Assembly: GCA_958009085.1 (NCBI GenBank)
Contig: OY253670.1
Coordinates: forward strand, 1,633,694-1,697,693
Reading direction: 5' to 3'
DNA from: Protoeuglena noctilucae
Lineage: Eukaryota; Chlorophyta; Pedinophyceae; Marsupiomonadales; Marsupiomonadaceae
DNA: 64,000 nt
The notes beneath the pieces are model-generated. The model was not told where the DNA came from and ran no database searches. It saw only the letters and a list, made by a program, of their open reading frames with translations. Shown here one piece after another: positions 10,590-21,767 of the stretch. The stretch's first letter is position 1. Each line of letters opens with the position of its first letter. The position numbers and the translations under genes were made by a program.

Positions 10590-11150
10590 GCCCTCGGCGC
10601 GCCTGCGCAGCCTCCCCCGCTTCGGGTGAACCTTTCCCTAACCAATGCAAGCCACGACCTTGCAAGAGTGCCAGCGCAGGCCGCGCTATTCCGGGAGCAG
10701 GACCGCAACAAACACGCGGGGATGGTTAGCCCCGGGGACGGCCGCTGAGGAGCGGGAAACGCCTGGCGGGCGGCGTGCAGACAGAGTGAAGCTGAAAGAA
10801 GCCGTGCAGCACGGCCATAAAGGGAAAGATGCGGAAATGGCGCAGAAAGCCCAGACTCCAGACCCAGCGCGTGAGGTTTGGCTGCCAATCGTATGGCGGG
10901 TCAATGACGTCGGCCTTGCAAACAGGATGGAAGGATTCCGACCTTTGACGGGCCCGGCTAGCGAGTTTCTGACGGGGTTTTGACCGACGCAGCGACCAAC
11001 AGGGAGCCAATGTGTCGATCGCATATAAGTTTGTTCAGTGGGACATCGGGGGAGTGGACGTTGGAGGAATCACCTTCGTAGAACCGCATCCGAGGAGGGG
11101 CCCAGCCTAGCCCGTAGCAAATAGCTAGGCCCGTAGTCACTAGCCCAGAC
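10590..11150. other. Divergent intergenic region
   Basis: This region separates the minus-strand kinase from the plus-strand repeat protein and probably holds both promoters. I see no convincing TATA box or gene. The kinase first exon may extend into it. Confidence 0.4.
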
Positions 11151-14100
11151 ATGGCGGTGCGACTCAGGCTGGGCGCTATCGCCCTGATCCTGATCGCGGG
11201 CATTGCCAGGTGTGTGCCGAAGTCGGATGCGCTTGCCTGCCACGTCGTGTCCCGTGGGTCTCGTTGCAGGGAAAGGAGCGTCGTGAGTTGTGCCTGTCCG
11301 ACACGACTGCCTGCTGCGCTGGCGCGACCTCCCTCGCGCGAGGGACGGCAGGCGGGGCTGGCCGGCGGTTTGACTTGGGTCGTGAAATCCCTGCGCTTTC
11401 GCCGCTTGTGTGGGGAAAGGTCCGCTTGTGTCGTTCACGGAGATGCCGATCTTGCGATTTCTCGCCATCGCCACCGGCAATCGCCTTTCAGATGCCCGCG
11501 AGGCCTCCTCGCCATGCCCTGCGCTGTTGCGCCCCGTGAACCGCCGGCCGCGGCTTACCTGGACCCCTGCGCTGCTTCCGGGACTCACATAACCGCTCGC
11601 TTTGTGCTGCCGGCGAGTCACCTGCCCTCCCGGCCTCGCCCCGCAGCGTGCGCGCCGCCAGCATCCTCACCATCCCCGTCAAGCTCTCCACGGGCCAGGA
11701 CGTGTCTCTGCAAGTGGAGGACGGCGACACCATCGACGCGGCCGTGGACCGCTTCGTGGCGCAGTACCCCTCCGCTGCGGACTTCCATGGGTCGCTGGTC
11801 GACGCCGTCCGCAACGAGGCGAGGAGAAGGATGAGAGGGCTCGTGATGTGTGCTGCTACCTTTGCCCCTTCGCAGTCACCCTGCATCTTTCTTTGCAGCT
11901 GTGCGTCCCACTCAGTCATCGCATGCCACTCCCCCACCTCTCCCCAGGCGGTGGCAGCGCGTCTGATCCCCGAGCTCTCCGTCCCCGTGGCCCGCGAGCC
12001 CGACCAGCCCGCGCTGCTCGTGGTCGACGTCTTCCGCGGCGACGACCCCCTGGCCGTGGCGAGGGAGGCGGCGGCCAAGGCGGGGCTGGTGGGGGACGAC
12101 GTGGAGGCGGCCGTGGGGGTCGTGGCGCGGTTCGCCCAGCAGGCGCGGGTGCTGCCGCTCGTGTCGCTGCCCGTGGAGCTGCCCGACGGGTCCCAGGCGC
12201 CGCTGGAGCTCTTCAAGGGCGACGACGTGCCGCGCGTGGTGGCGGGGTTCCTGGAGGCGCGGGGGCTGGGGGGGGAGTACGCGCGGAACCTCGAGGACCA
12301 CGTCGGCGAGTAAACATGGGGATGGGTGGAGAGATGGGATGCTAACATGTCTGCAGTGACACACTTGATGCAATTGTTCTGTGACGATGCCGCGTGTCTC
12401 CTCCCCCGCAGTGCGTGAGGCGCAGAAGCTCCGGCTGATGCCCCTCATCTCCGTGGAGACGCAGATGGTGGTGCCGGGGCAGCAGGTGGCCGAGACGGTC
12501 ATGGGTGAGGCAGGGGGGGGGTTAGTGTGCACACGTGACCGCCACGGTCAAAACGCCAGGCACTGTGGCATTGGTGGCATGCGTCACCCTCTCATCTCTG
12601 CAGTGGAAATGCATGTAAGAGAGAGTACTCACAGTCACCTGCACCCCCTCTCTCCCCCCCCTTGCAGTGGAGGTGTACGAGGGCGAGAGCATCGACGAGG
12701 TGGTGGCCGTGTACGCCCGCGCCTACGACCTCCCCGAGGAGAGCCAGGCGCGGCTGGCGGCCGTCATCCACGACCGCGCCCGCTCAAGGCGCCTGGTGCC
12801 CGCGGCCACGGTGCCGACGCAGATCGTGGACGCCGAGGGGCAGGCGCGGGTGCTGGACCTGCCCATCTTCGTGGGGGACACGGAGCAGGAGGCCGTGGAC
12901 AGATTCCTGGCATCCCTCGGCATCGACAAGGCCACCATGACGCAGGAACAGGCGAGGGGGGGGTGGCTGTGGGAGAGTGTGCGTGTGCATGGCCACCGTG
13001 ACGCAGGAGCAGGTGAGGGAGCTGGGAGTGGGCATCATCACTGAGAGTGCCATGCACCCAGTGCCCCTCCGTCGCCCGCCACCCAGTCCCGCAACTGGGT
13101 GCCGTGTTGACCTTCCCCTCCCTCATCTCTCCCCCGCAGCTGGGTGCCATCTTGACTCAGGTCAAGTCCACGGCCGTGGAGGCGCGGCTGCGGCCGGCCC
13201 TGGTGCTGCAGTACGACACGCCCCAGGTGAGCATAGCATGGCATGGCGTGGCATGGCATGGGATGAGATGGCATGTGCTGCAGTACGACACGCTAGAGAG
13301 TGTCATGCGTATTTAACGGCAGCTGATCGGCAGCCACTGGCATCCCTGCATTACAGCCCCCTCTCCCTTCTCTCCCCCAGGGTGCCAAGGAGCTGGACGT
13401 GTGGTATGGCGACAGCGTGGAGGCCCAGGTCGGGTCCTTCGCGGACGCGCACGGGTACGCGGCGGAGGAGAGGAACAAGATGATCGCGGAGGTGAGGGGG
13501 GTGACACTTTCATTGCTATCTCTTCCATCCCATACACCACTCCGCTCTCCCCTTTTATAGGACAACACCACTCCCCTATCCCTCACCTCTCCCCCCATCC
13601 ACCCTACACCTCCCTCTCCCCTTCTATAGTACTACACCACTCCCATCCCTCACCTCTCTCCCCCCATCACCCCCCCTCAGGTCCACGACCTCCTCCGCCT
13701 CCGCGGCCTGGAGCCCCTGCTGGTCGAGAACATTACCCTCCCCGATGGACGCGTGGTGCCCTTCCGGCTATTCCAGGGGCAGGACGTCGAGGCAGCTGTG
13801 GCCTCCTTCCTAGACAGAGAGGGGTTCCCCGAGCACCGCGCCAACCTGCTGCAGCACGTGCAGGAGGTGGGGGTGCAGGGGCGGGTGCTGCCGGAGCTGT
13901 CCCTGGCCGCGCGGGTGAAGGGGAAGCCCGCCGAGCTGCACATGTTCCGGAGGGACGAGCCGGACGAGGTTGTCAGGGTGTTCGCACAGGTGAGGGGGGG
14001 GGAGGGGGTGGGTGGCAACTGTGTGTGACTGAGCCACACTGCATATCATCATGAGCCAAAGGCTGGTGTGTTCGCCCGCCCCTGCCGCCACGCATCGCTC

Positions 14101-14516
14101 ACCCCCCACTCTTTCGCAGGAGAACGCGTTGTCCCCCGAGGAGGCCTCCGATCTCCTCCGCGCCCTGGTCTCGGCTGCCATGGAGAGGCGCCTGCTCCCC
14201 GTGGCACGCGTGCCCATCGAGGGGACGACGCTGGAGGCGAGGCGGGGGGTTACATGTCACCACGCATGCTGTGTGGAATGATGACACGCATATACAGACA
14301 CTCGCGTGCGACGCACACCCATTGTGTGCAGCAACGCACCCCTGCTGCCCCGCATCACCCCCTTTGCCCCACTCCCCCCACCCCCAGTTCCTTCTCTTCG
14401 ATGGCGACAATGTCTTTGACAAGGCCGAGGAGTTCCTCCACGCCCACGACCTGGCAGACACCGTGGACCTGCGCTCTTTGGTGCGCATGGTGCAGCTGTC
14501 GCACGTGGGGGCGTGA
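11151..14516 (+). CDS. Secretory protein of tandem PFU-like repeats
   Basis: Not a protein I can name. The start (MAVRLRLGAIALILIAGIAS) is a good signal peptide, so it should enter the ER or be secreted. About ten exons (11151-11209, 11647-11818, 11949-12305, 12412-~12504, 12668-12951, ~13140-13226, 13381-~13492, 13681-~13989, ~14120-14236, ~14388-14516) encode roughly 530 residues. Units of about 55-80 residues recur: beta-like stretch, a GD/GQD/RDE turn, then AVxxFLxxxxL and a helix. Examples are LFKGDDVPRVVAGFLEARGL, LFQGQDVEAAVASFLDREGF, MFRRDEPDEVVRVFAQENAL and LFDGDNVFDKAEEFLHAHDL. This resembles the ubiquitin-binding PFU pattern of PLAA, but secretion argues for another ligand. Four introns use GC donors. 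The GC donor at 12306 is required because read-through meets TAA. Confidence 0.7.
12925..13295 (+). repeat. Three exon-edge echoes in one repeat-protein gene
   Basis: Exon edge ACCATGACGCAGGAACAG (ending 12951) recurs as ACCGTGACGCAGGAGCAG ending about 13011. Exon start CTGGGTGCCATCTTGAC (about 13140) is preceded by CTGGGTGCCGTGTTGAC at about 13098. Exon end GTGCTGCAGTACGACACG (13203-13220) recurs at 13275-13292. A weaker fourth pair is CAGTGGAAATGCATG near 12600 and CAGTGGAGGTGTACG near 12665. Confidence 0.8.
13545..13675. repeat. Intronic tandem duplication, about 70-nt period
   Basis: Two copies of a pyrimidine-rich unit, CTCTCCCCTTTTATAG and CTCTCCCCTTCTATAG followed by ACACCACTCCC..., lie inside one intron just before the exon at 13681. 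Each carries an acceptor-like TAG. Confidence 0.75.
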
Positions 14517-14918
14517 GGCCACGAACATGCTTAGGGGTGAAGGGAAGGATGCGAGATGGGGTGCTGTGGCCATTAACATGGCGTGTAGCTCGGCAGTTGA
14601 GGTGCCCTTGTGCAGGGCCATGGACGGTGGAGTGGGTGTGCTCAGGTGCTAGCTGAGACGCACCGCAAGGCATAGGATGCGAGAAAGCGAATGGGATGGG
14701 AGGTGGTTGATTCACGACAGCACTGGCCCGGACAACGGCCGTTTGAACGTGGCAGTGGGGCTGGCAACGCGAGTCACGAGTCACTTTCAGTCGCAGCGTC
14801 ACTGACACGGGACACGGCATCGCTTGCTTGACAGCCGCAGTCACGTGGAGTCACTAACCCTGGGCTTGGGGGCGCACCATCGCTGGCCTCGCCTGCACCG
14901 CCGCAACCCCCGCTGCAT
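14517..14918. other. Convergent intergenic region
   Basis: This is 3' flank of the repeat-protein gene and of the HAD-methyltransferase gene. No gene or clear polyadenylation signal was seen. Confidence 0.5.
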
Positions 14919-17580
14919 CTACGACCCCTCGCCCCCCTCGCCACCCTCGCTCCCCTCGCTCCCCTGCCCCGGCTTGCGCGCCACCAGCCTCAGCACCCGG
15001 TCCCGCCCCACCGCCCCCCCTCGCACCTGCAGCCGCGCCCCGTACTCGCACACCAGCCCCGCCGCCCACACGTGACGCAGCAACGCCCACTTGTCCTCAC
15101 TACGCATCACTGGGGGCAGCACGCGAGGGCACAGCATGGTGCACGCACATCTAGCTTGCCATGAGTAATATCGTCACACACGACAGTCGCCACCTCCGCA
15201 TCGCATTCCCAGGCACAGCCACCCCGCCTGCCGCACTGCGTCTGCGCCCCTCACCCGCTTCCAGGCACAGTGCCCCCCCCGGCCGCAGCACCGACGCCAC
15301 CTCGGCCACCGCCCCCGCATCCCGCACCAAGGCCTTCACCACCGCCGCACCCGACTCGTCACCCCCGCTGCCTGGGCCCAGGTACACCACTGCCACATCG
15401 AAGAGGCCCCCACCCGTGGGACCCACTGCGGGAAGAGGAGCAGTGACGCATGAGATCACGGCACCCGTATGCCACTGCCACGAGAGGCTTGCTTGCGATG
15501 CACAGAGACTTGCAAACACTTGACATCTCTTGCCATCTGCCCCACTCCCCTCGCCTTGCACCGCCGGCCCGCAGCTCCCCTCCGCCAGTGCCTCCCCCGC
15601 GAACGCCACCGCCATGAGACCCCTCCGCAGGCACAGGCCCGGGTCCGCGTCGATGCCCACGCACTGCAGTCCCTGGCTGGCCATGAGCTTGGTCAGCGCG
15701 CCCGCCCCGCTCCCCACGTGGAGCACGCGGTGACCTGGGGGCAGCGGAGAGGTGGCGAGGGTGGTGGTGCGGTGGCAAGGGTGGAAAGCGCACGTCAGGG
15801 AGCGAGGGTGGTGGAGCACAGGTTGTCATCATCGACAGAGGGGGAGATGGAGAGGATGGCACAGCTATGCGCATGCACACGTGAGTAAGAGTGACTAGTG
15901 CGTCGCGCGTGGGCTCTGCGCGCATCCAACTTCCACTCACCCAGCGTGGGCGACCCCTGCATGCCCCCCGCCGCGTTGCCCATCCGCGGGAACGACGACT
16001 CTGCCGTGGCGATCACCCCCCGGCTGTACATGTCATCCAAAAAGTCGATGCCGGGTGGGGGCGCGCCCGCCATGCCTGGGGAAGGAGTGGGGAGTGGGTA
16101 CGTGAGGGATGGGCAGTGGCATCCGTCAGTGTCAGTGCAAGGGTGAGTGGTGGATGCATGTGCCTGCCCTGCCAGCGTCACAATGTGCCATCACTCACGC
16201 ACTCACACCCACGGCCACCCCCCCACTCACCCGTGTCCGGCAGCTCCCCGTCGACGGACTCCAGCGCCGCTTCCCTCGCAGTCGCGCCCGCCTGGTCCCA
16301 CGAGAACCCCGGCTGCCAGGGCCGGGGAGGGGCGGGGCGGCCAAGCCCGGGGCTCACGCGGCCGTCTTGCAGCCGGGACAGCAGGTCGGGCAGACCCGAG
16401 ACTGGGGGGGTTGGAGGCGGCATGGGTGCGGAGAACGCAGGGGGCAGGCGGTGTGCAGGCCTGCCGAGCTGCCACTGCCCGTCCCCCAGTGTATGGTCAT
16501 GTCGCATGCGTGTCACACTGCGCATCTCCTGTGGCAACCACTGCACTCGCAGAGCACGCTTCACAGGTCTCACCCGTGAAGGTGGGCACTGCCCCCCCCA
16601 GCGCCCCCGCCGCCGCCACCTCGTTCCCCCCCTCCTCGATGAAGCACGTGGCGGTGCCTGCCCCGTTGCCGCACTCGACGTCCTCGGTCGAGTCACCCAC
16701 CATGAGCATGTCACGGGGATCTGAGGGGAGAGAGTGGCATATGGGCATGGGCACGCTATGGCAGAGAGGGCAGCGCAGCGAGCAGAGGGCATTACGTGTC
16801 GCATCGGTCAGGCATGTGTCGCAGCAGCACTGACTGTCCCCCCCCTGGCCTCACCCACGCCCCACTCGTCCGCCAGGTCCCTCAGCAGTCGGTAGTCGGG
16901 CTTCACATGGCGGTGGTGCCGAGTAATCACAGCGTCGAAATACCCCTCATACCCGGGACCCAGCACCCGCAGGAACCCATCCACGCTCGCGGGGGTGTTG
17001 CGCGTCACCAGGGCCACGCGGGTGTCACCCGACGCCTTGAGGTAGTCGAGGAGCTCTCGCAGACCGGGCATGATCTGCAGAGTCTCCACCGCCTGCCTCT
17101 GCGGACGGACCGGTAGGCGACGGTGAAGGGGTGGCAACACAAGGGCAGCGGTGGGGGCAGCGGTGGAGGGGGCAGCGCCAGGGGTAGCAGTGGGGACCGT
17201 GCACCACATCTGCCGCTCCTGCTCCGGCTGCCCCTCGCCTCGAGCTCGATGATGAGCGCCATGGCGTCGGCAATGCGGGCCTCGTCCGGCCAGGCCTCCA
17301 TCGTCGTGAAGAGGTCGCCGAAGGGGATGCCGCACCGCTCTCGCATCGTGTCGAAGTCGATGTTGGACACCGTCAGGGTGCCATCCATGTCAAAGACGAC
17401 GCCCTTGTAGCGGAACGGCTTTGAAGGGGCAGCCGGGACGGTGCCGGCCACGGCGGGCGCCGTGCCACGCGCCTGGACGAGCCGCGTGCCAGCGAGAGGC
17501 CCAACGGAACGAGCGGTCGGGAGAGGATGCAGCGTGGAGAACCGCGGCGCAGACTTCCGTCGGCTGCAAAAGGGGCACAC
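14919..17580 (-). CDS. HAD hydrolase fused to SAM-dependent methyltransferase
   Basis: One reading frame is maintained through about eight exons. The N-terminus MCPFCSRRKSAPRFS is basic and Ser/Ala-rich, like an organelle presequence. HAD domain: motif I GVVFDMDGTLT (nucleophile and acid Asp), LRELLDYLKASGDTRVALVT (motif II Thr), HVKPD (motif III Lys) and MLMVGDSTEDVECG (motif IV). A linker follows (LPDLLSRLQDG, ELPDTG then MAGAPPPGIDF, joined in phase across the intron at about 16070-16226). The second domain is a class I methyltransferase: motif I HRVLHVGSGAGALTKLM, post-I GIDADPG, motif II FDVAVVYLGPG and LRPGGALCLEA. It ends in a Gly/Glu/Ser tail at 14919. Introns at 17238 and 15554 use GC donors fixed by frame. 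Substrates are unknown. Transcript continuity across the linker is the main uncertainty. Confidence 0.75.
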
Positions 17581-18629
17581 GGTGAGAATTCGCGTCCATC
17601 AAGGAGATATGTGGGAATTGGACTGGTCCCTTGCGCGTCACTGACCTCCAGCTCACTGCATCTGCGACTCTTGCGGTCTCGGGGCGGACATCGAGCAAGC
17701 GCGGGCCCGCTCCCACAGCCGTAGGCCCCATCGCGCCCTCGACGCGCGCGCGGGCTGGAGAGCCGCAAGCGATGGGAGGATGGATAGAAGGGTGCGCTAG
17801 GCACGTCGGCACAGCGATGTATTCTGAAATGGCGCCGCCCACAAGCTTGAGATGTGCAGCCCCCAATTCAGTGCCGAGATTGCGGGTCCAAACCCCCAGC
17901 TCACGTTACAGATACGAATTTGTGCCGAGACAATGACTCGCTGGCCAACTTACCTCGCGACGGACTCGGGCACTTCTCGGGCACGCCCGCCCGACAGCTC
18001 TTCTCGCGATCTCCCCCGCCACGCCCGACGGCCAGTCGTGCTATTTCGAAGTCTCACTGCTGCCAGGTCGTAACGGTCGCAGCGCGGATCACAGGCGGAC
18101 CTCCGAGGTTTCACAACACCGCACTTGGGGGGGCGGAATGGGACGATGGCAGTGAACTCGTGAGTGCCCGGGCGTTCCTCGACAAGACATCGACGAGCGC
18201 TGCAGCTTGGCCCACCACCGGCGCTTCCCAGATCCGCGCCGCGGCCGGGAGGGGACACCGTGTCCGAATTAGGCAGGCTCCGCGCACGCGGCTCGCTCAC
18301 GCCCACGCCCCCCGCCTGCGCAGTGTGCCTGTCGAAACGGGGGGCAAGGATGCCCCGGCCATCAGCAGGCGCGAGCTCCTAGAGGAGTACGGATGCGCGG
18401 GAGGTGACGGCCTGACGACGGCGTGCCGCGCCGCGGCGGGCTCGCGGCCGCTGCGCTCGGGGCTTGTTCGCCCGGCTCCCGTGTGGGCGTCTTTCCCGCA
18501 GCGCCCGCGCGCGCCCCTGGCGGTCGGCGGACCCCTCCGCGGGGGCCAGCAATCTGTTGCGTGGCCGGGCCACGCCGCCCCCGCGGCCCGCTCGCCGCGC
18601 GACCCGCCCCTCCCCGCGCTCTCCGCAGG
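17581..18629. other. Intergenic region, may hold first desaturase exon
   Basis: This divergent region lies between the HAD-methyltransferase gene and the desaturase. The desaturase must begin with an exon here ending one base into a codon, but several ATGs (for example near 18349 and 18391) are possible and none is convincing. Confidence 0.4.
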
Positions 18630-20135
18630 TGCGGGCGAGCCGGTGTGGACGTCGCGCGAGAGGCGCCACGACTTCTACCGCTACGAGGCGGAGGAGGAGG
18701 TGCACACGACCCGCCGCAAGCGCATGCTCCGCAAGTACCCTCAGATCCGGGAGCTGTACAAGCCCGACCCGATCATCGCGGTGCAGACGCTGTCGGTGGT
18801 GGCCATGCAGATGGTCATATGCTGGATGATGCGGGACAAGGCCTGGTGGTTCGTCGTCCTGTGGTGCGTGCGGCCGCTGTCATCGCAGGCGTGCATGCCC
18901 TGGCTGGCTCTCTCCAGCACTCCAGGGTGTCGACCCCGTGTATCTCTCCCGCAGTGGCTACTTCGTGGGCGCATTCGCCAACCAGAACCTCTTCCTGGCC
19001 ATCCACGAGCTCACCCACTGCACGGCGTTTGGCATGCGGCGCAAGTGGCCCAACATGCTCGTGGGGTACCTGGCCAACACCCCCGCCGTCGTGCCCATGT
19101 TCACCAGCTTCAGGAAGTACCACATGGACCACCACACGGCCCTGGTGAGTGACAAGAGGAGGGGCGCATGTGGGGTTTGGTGTGTGACGATGCAGTCGCG
19201 GAAACGGGTCACCCCCACCAACCCCACCCACCGTCGCTGCTCCCCCAGGCCGTGGACGGCGAGGACGTCGACGTTCCCACGGCATTCGAGGGCCTCCTCA
19301 TCAACAACACCTTCACCAAGCTCACGTGGGCGTCCCTACAGGTGACCTAAACACACTCTTGAATGCCTTCCATGCGCATGCATGCATGCCCCCTCGCCAC
19401 TAGCATGCCCACCTCCCTCCCTCACCCCTGCAGATCCTCTCCTACGCCCTCCGCCCCGTGCTGGTCAAGCCCAAGCCCCCCGCCCTGGACGACGCCCTAA
19501 ACTGGCTCTACATCCTGGCCGTCGACGCCCTCGTCCTGCGCTTCTGGGGCCTCCAGTCCTTCCTCTTCCTCGCCTACTCCTCCCTCCTGGGGGGCGGCCT
19601 GCACCCGATGGCCGGCCACTTCATCGCCGAGCACTACGTCTTTGTGGACGGGCAGGAGACCTACTCCTACTACGGCGCCCTCAACTGGATCACCTACAAC
19701 GTCGGGTATCACGTGGAACACCACGACTTCCCGCGCATCCCTGGCACGCGGCTGCCCGCCCTCCACCGCATCGCCCCGGAGTTCTACCAGCACCTCTACC
19801 ACCACACCTCCTGGGTGTGGGTCATCTGGACCTACATCACCTGCCCCGCCATGGGGCCCTTCGCGAGGTACAAGCGCAAGAACTACTTCGAGACCAAGGC
19901 AGCGCGCATCAAGTCCAAGGTGAGAAGCGAGTGGCGTGATGCGCATGAACAGCATGTGTCTCCTCATGCCGTCTGGTAGCTGTGAGGTCGCATGCACTTG
20001 GACCACTGCCCCAGCATCACCGTCACTTTGGCCCCGTGTCGGTGCACGCAGCTGCTGCAGAGCTGCGACGACGACGGGCGCGCCACGAGCAAGAACAGCG
20101 ACGCCGCGCGCAGCCACGGGTCGAGCGCGACGGAG
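18630..20135 (+). CDS. DEGS1: Sphingolipid delta-4 desaturase (DES family)
   Basis: Membrane fatty-acyl desaturase that introduces the delta-4 double bond of the sphingoid base in the ER. The coding part begins after an acceptor at 18629: RHDFYRYEAEEEVHTTRR, then MLRKYPQIRELYKPDP as in DES proteins. All three histidine boxes are visible: HELTH, HMDHH and HVEHHDFP (YNVGYHVEHHDFPRIPGTRL). Hydrophobic segments flank them. Exons about 18630-18864, 18956-19143, 19249-19341, 19434-19920 and a probable last exon 20052-20135. The last exon is chosen because splicing from KSK to LLQSCDDD gives a hydrophilic tail ending ATE and a stop. Without that splice the frame stops at 19979. The first exon is not resolved. 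Confidence 0.88.
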
Positions 20136-20660
20136 TGACGGAGCAGCGTCGGGGTCAGCGCCTGCGGTGGCGGGCGCATCGGGGTGTGTGGCAGTGCCTG
20201 TCCGCGCCGGCTGCCCTGGGAGACGGGGCGTCGCTGGCTGGCGTGACGGCGCTGCTGTTAGTGCTTGCATGATGTGTCACGGTGATGCCGGCATAGAGCT
20301 GTGTTTTGAAGTCATGGTGTCGCTGTCAGCGTCAGACACTGGCGTGACGGTGGGGTGCCTAGCGTCGCTGTGGGGGCTATGATCCCCGAACCGTCGCGCT
20401 ACATGCCATTTTGCCCCTTCTTCCGGTGCGCCCGTCGTCCCGCTGCCGTCTCCTGACCCTTGCCTCCCCAGCACACCCAGCGTGTTATCTCAGAGAAAGA
20501 CTCCTGGCCACCCGCGTTGCGCGCTCCCGACACCCAGTGACTGTGCTGCTTCCAATCATCGCGACAAGCCGTTCGGCACACGTCGCGGCCGCTCTCGGCG
20601 CGCTGCTCGTCGGGGGAGACGCACGGACTGTGCTGCGCGGCCGTGGATCGCGCGCGGGCC
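20136..20660. other. Intergenic, nothing recognised
   Basis: Region between two plus-strand genes. It has scattered GCGTCACTG-type words similar to those near 2.3 and 14.8 kb, but no gene or clear promoter element. Confidence 0.5.
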
Positions 20661-21624
20661 ATGGCGGCGTCCGTGGGGATGAAGCGGAGGCCGGACAGCG
20701 ATGCCGTGTCCCTGGGTTTCGGCGTCCCGGCCATCCGGAGCCGCCCCACGCGGGCCGACCCGTTCGAGGAGCTGATGGCTTCTAGAGTGAGGCGCCCTCG
20801 AGGCTACGCGGCGCAGCTGTTCAAACGCTGCTTCCTGACGCTCTTACTGAACGCGTCGCTGGCCGGGGAGGAGGGCCCCGAGCGCCACGGAGGCGGCGCG
20901 CGGTTTCAAAACTGTTCGGCTGAGCTTGCTTCGGCCGCAGGGGCGTTTATTGACGGAGGAAGACTGTTCCATGGGCCTGGACGAGACGAGGTGTTCGCAC
21001 TGGTGAGACCCGCCTCCTCAGCCCCGCGCTGCCCTCTCTGCCGGGCCTCTGCCGGGCGACCCCACCTCCTCGCCTGCCCCCACCTCCCTGCAGCGGCACC
21101 TGGCTGGCGTGCGGGACCGCCTGCACGTGCGATCGGTGCGCCGAGGTCCTCTGCCCGACGTGCAGTGTCAAGGACTACGCCATGCCCCAGGACCGGACCT
21201 TCTGCCTTGACTGCCACGACGCCGAGAGGGCCGCACGGCGCAGGTGACGTGCAGGAGGCCTTGCTCGATGTTCCTAGTTGATATCGGTGCATGTATCTCG
21301 TGCTTGGTCATGATGGCTGTCCCTGTACTTGGCACGCGATTGACCCACACAGCTGCCGTGGCACGCAGGGCCTCCCCCTCTGGGCCAGCTAGCGGCCCCC
21401 ACACCCCATCCGCGGCGCGCGTCGCGAGCGGAGTGCCCCCCGCCAGCCCCGCCGCCACCCCCGCACCGGCGTCCACATTGCGGGGCAGCGCAGAGGCAAT
21501 CACGCTTGCCACGCCCCACTCCGGCGCGCCCTCCCCTCTGCCGTCCGGGGTGTGGGGCGCTGGCATCCGCAGGGCCACCGTGAGCCCCGCCAGCGCTGCT
21601 GTCGTGGGGGGCTCCATGTGGTGA
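20661..21624 (+). CDS. Cys-rich zinc-binding protein, Siva-like
   Basis: Four exons (20661-20786, 20941-21002, 21094-21243, 21369-21624) join in phase to give exactly 198 codons including stop. The N-terminus is MAASVGMKRRPDSDAVSLGF. The central domain reads CSHCGTWLACGTACTCDRC, then AEVLCPTCSVKDYAMPQ and FCLDC, enough cysteines for two or three zinc sites. The C-x2-C-x4-C-x2-C spacing followed by a DY and FCxxC ending recalls the C-terminal region of Siva proteins (apoptosis-regulatory Siva, PF05458). A Ser/Ala/Pro-rich tail follows and is not typical of Siva. The family call is from memory. The exon structure is better supported than the name. Confidence 0.55.
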
Positions 21625-21767
21625 TACGTGTGCCATGGTTTGGCTGCCGTGGTCGTGCCCTCCGTCTTCCCTCGCTGGTTAGTCTCCAGTCATTCGTATC
21701 TTCGAATACCTTAATCGGAGTCTATTTATTGAACCACTGCCGTACTACTCCAGCCCCACTCGTCGCT

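Noticed and set aside
14919-17580. Two separate convergent or tandem genes instead of a fusion
   Set aside because: Phase is preserved from the HAD end (LPDTG) into MAGAPPPGIDF and then into the methyltransferase, and no stop or new presequence intervenes; kept as fusion pending transcripts.
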